This document shows, one piece after another, positions 57,043 through 64,000 of a DNA stretch of 64,000 nucleotides (position 1 is its first letter; the number at the start of each line of letters is the position of its first letter). Below the pieces are notes generated by a model that saw nothing but the letters and a program-made list of their open reading frames with translations, was not told the origin of the DNA and did no database searches. A program made the position numbers and the translations under genes. Source of the DNA: Isoetes taiwanensis (lineage: Eukaryota > Streptophyta > Lycopodiopsida > Isoetales > Isoetaceae); the NCBI GenBank assembly GCA_021234155.1, contig JAJEKV010000003.1, forward strand, positions 32,409,166-32,473,165, given 5' to 3'.

Positions 57043-57480
57043 TAGTTGAGTAACTGAAATCAAGTTCTTAACTAAGTTTTGAATACAGAGAACATTTTCC
57101 AGAATGGTAGGCTGCCCATCCAGATCAAAGAGTTCTAATAGTCCAGCTTGCTCCAACATCTAGCACATATAGATCACCATTCTTTAGTTTTGAACTATAA
57201 TCAATTGACACGGTTTGGGAGCACGTTACCTCAACATTTTCATCTTGTGTTTCCTCCTCTTCTTCAATCTTTTCTGCTGTTAAGTTCATTGCTGCAGACT
57301 TGCCTCTGCCTCTTCCAAAATTTCCTCTTCCACCTCGCTTTCCTCCTCTTCTGTTAAAGGTCTTGCCCCTGTCAGAGTTACTTCTGTTTTCTCCTTTATA
57401 ACAGTCCTTAGTTTTTGGACATTCATTAGCCAAACTAAGAAAACCTACAGGCCTGAAATGCTCCTTTATTTTTAATGGAT
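57043..57480 (-). mobile_element. Ty1/Copia LTR-retrotransposon fossil, Gag zinc knuckle to protease region
   Basis: Read leftward: a knuckle-like ANECPKTKDCYKGEN, a basic Gly/Arg-rich linker, then LYVLDVGASWTI (protease-like DSGA region) and ILENVLCIQNLVKNLISVTQL, typical of Copia polyproteins. It is a fragment of about 0.4 kb and is broken. No LTRs were identified. Confidence 0.75.
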
Positions 57481-58022
57481 CCAGCCACTGATTGATCGAA
57501 CCAAATCTTTCGATTAGATATACAGGTGGTCCGTCGGTTTAGCCAGACCGAATGGATTAAGCTTCGATTTGGCCTTAAACAATTTGTTGTTTCATAGCTT
57601 TCTAATAATGCATTTCGGTTCATACATGAAGCTTAGCATTATCTAAGGCTTTCAGTAAAAGCCATATACAACCATAGACCATTAGGTTTTATATGCTAAA
57701 TAACCATTAGCTGATAACCAGTAGAACCCTATAGGTCACTAATATACTTAATGATCATTTGGGAAGAATCAGGTTGGGATATGCGTGAGATTTGGGTTCC
57801 TAACCCAGCTGCGTGGGTTAGACCTCACAGGGGAAGGGAAAGGGGAAGGGGTTAAAAACCTAGGGGAGGGTTACTAGCCAGGGGAAGGTTACTAGGGACA
57901 TACTGTCGTGGTCTCTAGTAACCTTTGCTATCTATCATACATAGTTCATACTTCAGTCTCTATTGTGTTTGGAAGTTGGTATATGATACTGTGTTAATAT
58001 GTTTTCTAAATATTCATGTATG
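57481..58022. other. Unrecognised DNA
   Basis: No gene is seen. A purine-rich GGGGAAGGG stretch lies at 57,825-57,900. Confidence 0.35.
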
Positions 58023-58163
58023 TATGATACACGGGTACTGCACGTGTATACAACCCATGCATAAGGTCTATGATACAGGGTACTGTACACGTGTATACAA
58101 CCCCTGCATAAGGTCTATGACACAGGGTACTGTACACGTGTATACAACCCCTGCATAAGGTCT
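58023..58163 (+). repeat. 47-bp tandem repeat, three units
   Basis: Units read TATGATACAGGGTACTGTAC, ACGTGTATACAACC, then TGCATAAGGTC. Each contains a palindromic GTACACGTGTAC-like core. Confidence 0.88.
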
Positions 58164-58587
58164 GTAATAAGAAAATTCCAGTTTATTAAAAATTTTCCCA
58201 TTATAATGAAATTGTGCTTATTCCGGCAGTCAAACTTGAGCTCTGCATATGGTTGCAGCTGACAAGTGCAATGTGAATTGAGTTTTAAATATTTGGGTCA
58301 AATCGTGGATACTAGAAAGATCTGTGGAGGTCTCATTCATTTTCTAGTGCTTAACTGCCTCTCTATTCTCTGTCTTTTGGATGCAAAATATCAATCCACA
58401 TAACTTAGGCCATTTTTTCCACAGAAAATAATCGGTGCTTGCATGGAACAGGTCTTCTCTAGGAAATATGGGTTCAGTTGAATTCTGATTTGCATTCTGG
58501 GAATGTTAACATTCCTGTATTCCTTATGCTCTAATTATGATTCTCTCGAAGTTCCAGTTGCAGTCAAATGATTGGTGCATATCATAC

Positions 58588-58788
58588 AAATGCAGAAATG
58601 CCTCCTTCCACAAATGCTATGATAGAGTTTTTGAAGCTGTAACATGTTTATTTCTTTTGTGCTTCAGCAAAGTTGCTTACTTTTGGCAAATGCAGAAATG
58701 CCTCCTTCCAAGGATGTTATGACAGAGTCCTCGAAGCTGTAACGTGTTTATTTCTTTTGTGCTTCAGCAAAGTTGTTTACTTTTGGCA
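58588..58788 (+). repeat. 101-bp tandem duplication
   Basis: Two units start AAATGCAGAAATGCCTCCTT and share GAAGCTGTAAC-TGTTTATTTC, with about ten differences. Confidence 0.85.
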
Positions 58789-58969
58789 GGGACACATACT
58801 GAAAATGATTTGCTGTTGTTGTAATTTATGACATGTGTATTGTTCACGGGCTTCAGCTTGAAGCCTGTTTCCTCACTTTCTATTAAATCAAATAGGCTGG
58901 GACTTTCTGTTAAATCAAATAAGGATGGGAATGCAAACCTGGAGAAGAAGATTCTGTAATGTTAATTTG

Positions 58970-59137
58970 TTTTTGGGTCCTAGTTAGTTATGTTGAAGCC
59001 TGTTCTGTGACTGTGTTGAATTTGAAGCTTGTTTTGAAGCCTGTTCTGGGACTATCTTTGAATTTGAGGCCTGTTATGGGACTTGAAGCATGTTCTGGGA
59101 CTGTGTTGAATTTGAAGCTTGTTTTGAAGACTGTTTT
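58970..59137 (+). repeat. Degenerate tandem repeat
   Basis: About seven units of TTGAAGCCTGTTCTGKGACT and TTTGAATTTGAGGC type, just before duplication copy 2. Confidence 0.7.
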
Positions 59138-59339
59138 GTGACTATCTGCTAACTTTGAGGCTTGTTATGGGACTTTGTGTGTCAACGGAACTATGCAGGG
59201 AAGGCACAACTGTTACGCTTCACATATGTTATAGCAAGTTTTTGTTCAAGAATATTTAATTTTTGGATTTTGCCCAACTGTTACGCTTCACATATGCTAT
59301 AGCAAGTTTTTGTTCAAGAATATTTAGTTTTTGGATTTC

Positions 59340-60370
59340 CCCTTTTGGCTTACCGAATCGTTGACTCCTAAACCATGATCTTATGCAGGGAAGGCACTCC
59401 TAAACCATCGTTGACCCTAAACCATGGTGACTCTAACCCATGGTCTTATGCAAGGAAGGCACTCCTAAACCATGCATAAGACCCGAGTGACTCTAAACCA
59501 TGGTCTTATGCAGGGAAGGCACTCCTAAACCATGCATAAGACCATGGTGACTCTAAACCATGGCCTTATGTAGGGTAGGCACAATTGTTACGCTTCATAT
59601 ATGCTATAGCATATTTAACCATGGTGACTCTAACCCATGGTCTTATGCAAGGAAAGCACTCCTAAACCATGCATAAGACCTGAGTGACTCTAAACCATGG
59701 TCTTATGTAGGGTAAAACCATGGTGACTCCTAAACCATGCATAAGACCATGGTGACTCTAAATCACGGTCTTATGTAGGGTAGGCACAATTGTTACGCTT
59801 CATATATGCTATAGCATATTTAACCATGGTGACTCTAACCCATGGTCTTATGCAAGGAAGGCACTCCTAAACCATGCATAAGACCTGAGTGACTCTAAAC
59901 CATGGTCTTACGTAGGGTAAAACCATGGTGACTCTAAACCATGGTCTTATGCAGGGAAGGCACTCCTAAACCATGCATAAGACTATGGTGACTCTAAACC
60001 ATGGTCTTATGTAGGGTAGGCACAATTGTTACGCTTCATATATGCTATAGCATATTTAACCATGGTGACTCTAACCCATGGTCTTATGCAAGGAAGGCAC
60101 TCCTAAACCATGCATAAGACCGGAGTGACTCTAAACCATGGTCTTATGTAGGGTAAAACCATGGTGACTCTAAACCATGGTCTTATGCAGGGAAGGCACT
60201 CCTAAACCATGCATAAGACCATGGTGACTCTAAACCATGGTCTTATGTAGCGTAGGCACAATTGTTACGCTTCATATATGCTATAGCATATTTTTGTCTA
60301 AGAATATTTATTTTTTTTGAATTTTATCTTTCTGCCTTACCAAATTGTTGTTGACTCCTAAACCATGGTC
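59340..60370 (+). repeat. Hairpin satellite, expanded version
   Basis: The same units as 36,765-37,260, arranged in a higher-order repeat of about 206-238 bp. Each begins with CATATATGCTATAGCATATTT (near 59,600, 59,805, 60,038 and 60,276) and then has several 16-bp-arm hairpins. Confidence 0.9.
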
Positions 60371-60547
60371 TTAAATCTTAGGCTCCCGTGGAAAAGCGTG
60401 TTTGACCCATCTTGATTTTCGGTGGACGGTTAGACTTGCACAATATGGAATATCTTGTTGTAGATTCTCTGGATTAACGGTCCAAATGAGAAGGGGTGAG
60501 ACGATTACTCAAGAAATAATAATTAATTTGCTCCCGCGTGATAGCTA

Positions 60548-61165
60548 AAGGGTGGTATGCTGATGTTAAGAGATGGGCAAGAAAATTGCTGGATGATGAT
60601 GCTTGCCAGTATCCCAAAAATTTGAAGAAATACACGATTATGTGGCTGCACGAGCGATTCGCAAATTGTGGCAAGTAAGTGATGAATCTGATGTGAAAAC
60701 CAAGTTTTACCTTGCTGAGATAAATGATCTATCGGAGTATAAAGAGCAGTCTTATCTACACCTCAAAATGAGCGGTTATGTCCGAGTTGTTTAGATCCAG
60801 CAATTGAAGACGAAGATCTTGTGCAATAATTCCTCAAAATGCTCGGGGATATGAACAAGTCAGCGAATTGAAGATGATATTAGTATGATATTACAACATC
60901 GACACTTGGTGAACTCTTTGTATGATATTACAACATCGACACTTGGTGAACTCTTTGATGTTGTACCTACGCATACCTTATATTCATATCTTAGAGATAT
61001 TTTTAAAGAGAGAAGAGATAAGTGAACTTTTCACTCTTATGAGTAATTTTGACATTGATGGCATTCTATACTAAGTGCCAAATAGATCTGTATTCTTTTA
61101 CCATAGAGGCCTGGGGCCTAAATGGCTTGGTCAATAAATTAAATTAAATAAATTAAATTAAATTA
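60548..61165 (+). mobile_element. Retroelement-like insertion present only in copy 2
   Basis: About 620 bp interrupts sequence that is continuous in copy 1 (GTGATAACTCAATTCTTGTG, near 37,407). It ends GAGGCCTGGGGCCTAAATGG, then GTCAATAAAT and a (TTAAA)n-like tail, as LINE or SINE 3' ends do. A short coding-like part (WARKLLDDDACQYPKNLKKY, WLHERFANCGK) and a 37-bp tandem duplication (60,882-60,955) lie inside. No clear target duplication is seen. Confidence 0.65.
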
Positions 61166-61638
61166 AATTCTTGTGAGCAAAATATACCAACACGAAATTA
61201 TTATGGGACTTCGGGTATTTGACACCTCTGGACTTACATACACCTTCGTAACAAAAGGAAAAATACTAGGTGTTTTATCTTAGCTTCCATGTGGTAACTT
61301 CGTTATTGTGACCAGAATAGAATATCACATGAAATTATGGGACGCATGCACAGCTTCATGCCCCGCGTGGGAGGAGCAGAGACACGATTTCTTTCCATTG
61401 GGTCTAAGTTACTACCAACGAACAATTCTTCATGAAAATAAACAAAAACATAAGAGACAATCCCAGATCAGAGGAGCCACATAGTGCTGCTTTATATTAC
61501 AGAGAAAACTTACAGTGGATTACATACAAACTTCATACAGAATTAACACAGCACTTTCGATCAAACAGAAAATATACAAACGAAGGATCATGCTTTCTAA
61601 GGGAATATACATAATATATACATGTTTTCATCACGGTC

Positions 61639-61869
61639 CTAGTGATGATGCGGGCCACCGCCAGATCCTTTGGTGCCCGTTCCGGCCCCTTTGCCGGAAG
61701 AAGATTGGTGAGCACCTGAAGAGGGGGCTGAGTGCCCGCCTCCTCCTCCAGAGCCCTGGGCTACATTATGGGCAGCCGCACTCTGAGCTCGGGCAGAGAA
61801 GCTGCCCGTTCCACCACCTCCGCCCTTGGCTTCAGCAGACTGTATGCGTGAAGCCGCAGATTCGGACAT
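61639..61869 (-). CDS. Small SMP/LEA-like protein, copy 2
   Basis: Paralogue of the gene at 37,871-38,101 and also 76 residues from MSESAASRIQS (84 from the upstream in-frame ATG at 61,893). Six residues differ between copies, all in the Gly/Ser/Ala-rich parts, and AASRIQSAEAK, GSFSARAQS and the PHHH end are kept. About four silent changes were counted by eye against six or seven that alter residues, so selection on it is weak or recent. The surrounding flanks are duplicated too, so both copies should carry the same promoter. Confidence 0.55.
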   Translation of the reverse strand: MSESAASRIQSAEAKGGGGGTGSFSARAQSAAAHNVAQGSGGGGGHSAPSSGAHQSSSGKGAGTGTKGSGGGPHHH

Positions 61870-64000
61870 TGGCGTCTTCCCCATCTTTCCCAAACTTTAC
61901 CCAGCCCCTTCCAACTTCGGCCTTTTTGTATTTCGTCGAGCAGCTTCTCATCTCAACACAAAGACTGTGGGATATTTTCTCATTATCGGATTCCATGTAT
62001 GTTAGCAGCCATCCTAAATGAAATCTCAAAGTGCTCTAGTTTTCGACTGTTTGGGATGCTTGTCCACACATAATAGGCTTGACTGTTTTTCTTAACCAAC
62101 TGTTCCAACGGTAATTCAACAGTGGCTTACAAGTGGTAGTCTCTTCATTACAATTGCAAACCATAGTCTTACTGCGGTAGTCTAGACCAGATGCATGCAT
62201 CGTGCATTCCTTACAAAGGTAATCACAAATAGCGCCTTTGGTATCTCGCCAAGCTAGACCTACGCATTTCTCATCAATGCGAAAGATCAATTCATAGTGG
62301 TTTTAATGTTCAGTTGATGCTTCAATACGTTACCTATCTCAGCCTAAGGCTTGCCCCTTGCACTTGCATGGCTATGACTTCTTTGTTACTTTGACCCCAG
62401 AAAAGATCCTGCTGGTTTTATCCTTGTTCATTCTTCATAAAGAATCATTATCATGGTCACTTGCTGTGGATATTGTGATTTGAGATGATGGAAGCCTGAT
62501 AACCCAGTTTGTATTTGCTTATAAGAATGCACTTGTAAAGACTGAATATCCTCTTCTTCTTTCTTTTTTAAGGGATGTCAATCTTATATTTACCACAATC
62601 ATCATGGTACAATACTAATATAGCCAATCCAAATGTATGTGTGTGCCTTTTATATCATAGCAAATCAAAACCTATAGGCCTTCTATAAGCTTTCTTCTAC
62701 GGAGTGGACAGGGGAAACCATGGCTGAGGATTGATCCTTTCAGCCCTCTCGATTGTTTTTGGTCTCCTTGCTACCTCTTGCTTCATCCTTTCCGAAGCAT
62801 GATCGGGCTGGTAAAGTAGCTTCAGTTTTCTATCCGATAAAGATTCTTGCAAGAACTTGGATTGGATGAAACTTCAAAAGTCATTGGATGTTTTGGTCTC
62901 TTTGAGCTAAAGGAGAATAGAATCTTACAAGAACTTGATTGGATGAAACTTCAAAAGTCATTGGATGTTTTGGTGTCTTTGAGCTACAGAAGAATAAATT
63001 TCGCACCGAAATTTGTGGTTGCTTCAGTTCAAACATGCCTCAGATTGTGGATGCCAGAGCTGCACGTCAGAGTATTGGTTAACAACATTGTTCTGGATGT
63101 AGACAGGACACAGTATTTGAATTGCTTATTCAAACACAATTGTTAAGGCCAAAGATCAACCGACTTGGTTAGAATGTTGTGGGCTACTCCATTTGCTATT
63201 TGCTCGCTCATAAATACCAGATTCTGTTGTAGTTCACACACCCATGCTTAGGTGTGCCAGACGAATTTTTGTAAAATATTGTAGGATGTCAAATCCTGGA
63301 GTCATAAAAGCTTTGTCTTACTTTAAAAATGAGGTTTTAACATCTCTGAAAAGATCCATGTCGCTTGAGCTCCTCAGCATCCCATGCGTTGGAGTAAATG
63401 CACTTATTACGACATCAGATGATGCAAGGCTATTCTATATTACATGTCTTGTGACACTGCTCGAAATTAAGAGTTTGCGGCATCAATATATTCTGAACAA
63501 GTTGCCGAGAATGTTGCATACCTGTTCACAATAAAAATGGGCATCTAAAAAATCAAGATTTACTGGATTGTCCTGAAACTATGACTAGGGAGAAACAAGA
63601 TGACACACAAAGGGTTGCTCTCATGAATGAGAAGTAGATGTATGTAGAAGTAATTCATGAGTTTTTCTGCCTCTGGGATGTTACCTGAGCCCACTAATGC
63701 TCCAGTAAAAACCTTAATGTTGATGAATGTGCTTCCATCATTCGAGAAGGAATCTTGCTCAACATATCAGGCTGCTTAGATTTAGCTCAAGCGCCTAATC
63801 AAAGAACTAAAAGAATGGTAATCTGAGGAGATGCCAAGTTCATACATTAACTCATCATTTTCTCTGCATCTTTTGTGTACCCCAATCTAGAACAAATAGT
63901 CAGGCCAACTATAAGGTCAAGTATAGTCACTCCCATAGATGTCAAGATGGTCTGAAGATGAGGTTTTCATCCCAAATGTCCAAAGCATCTGGGTTAGAAC

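Larger units (their letters stand above)
59138..64000 (+). repeat. Segmental duplication, copy 2 (runs off the window)
   Basis: Direct copy of 36,566-40,114 with a longer satellite, an extra 0.6-kb insertion at about 60,548-61,165 and about 120 extra bases at 63,690-63,820. Confidence 0.92.

Overview
This window looks like nuclear DNA of a land plant. Genes are few, and plant-type mobile elements fill most of it: a hAT element with a DUF659 transposase, a CACTA element with a 3-bp target duplication, a LINE with DUF4283-, endonuclease-, reverse-transcriptase- and zf-RVT-like parts, a tRNA-derived SINE, and fragments of Copia and Gypsy elements. Host-type genes are an HSPA12-like Hsp70 gene (2,941-4,696) and two copies of a short Gly/Ser-rich SMP/LEA-like gene. 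The clade cannot be fixed; a gymnosperm, fern or bryophyte seems as likely as an angiosperm.

Layout: 1-1,660 hAT transposase (minus); 2,941-4,696 HSPA12-like gene with one frame change; 5,065-5,560 worn LINE reverse transcriptase; 6,400-13,722 one LINE (minus), split by a 2.7-kb insertion and carrying a SINE with 14-bp target duplications; 13,728-14,781 a repeat and two related small genes with TATA boxes; 14,927-23,640 the central two-gene element; 23,900-25,597 unrecognised; 25,598-33,282 a non-autonomous CACTA element loaded with a 1.7-kb minisatellite; 33,286-36,565 nothing recognised; 36,566-40,114 first copy of a segmental duplication; 40,115-47,050 mostly unannotated with simple repeats; 47,050-47,815 LINE 3' end; 49,480-49,740 Gypsy fossil; 50,026-56,822 second, older and more broken member of the central element; 57,043-57,480 Copia fossil; 59,138-64,000 second copy of the segmental duplication, running off the window.

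The most striking content is the two-gene family seen at 14,927-23,640 and 50,026-56,822. Two genes point away from each other over a GC-rich spacer. Gene A encodes a roughly 1,036-residue protein with helix-turn-helix-like and DDE/D-like segments of the DUF7869-like type (MDQNKT, LDNCSGQNKN, GHTHDDIDALF). Gene B has introns. Its product has a ParB-like segment (YIISGNHSIFAAQ) followed by an N6/N4-methyltransferase-like glycine motif (DFFSAGTASRVAL) and a coiled coil. Both copies carry a dispersed palindrome, RATCGC-N4-GCGATY, about nine sites in each. Sites sit in the same introns and in the gene B 3' flank, and in one intron they recur every 61-63 bp. I infer a mobile or selfish element whose own proteins may recognise these sites, in the manner of ParB and parS. 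This is inferred from sequence alone.

The segmental duplication (36,566-40,114 and 59,138-64,000, direct orientation) carries the SMP-like gene, a hairpin-forming satellite that is longer in the second copy, a 27-bp inversion between the copies, and a retroelement-like insertion present only in the second copy.
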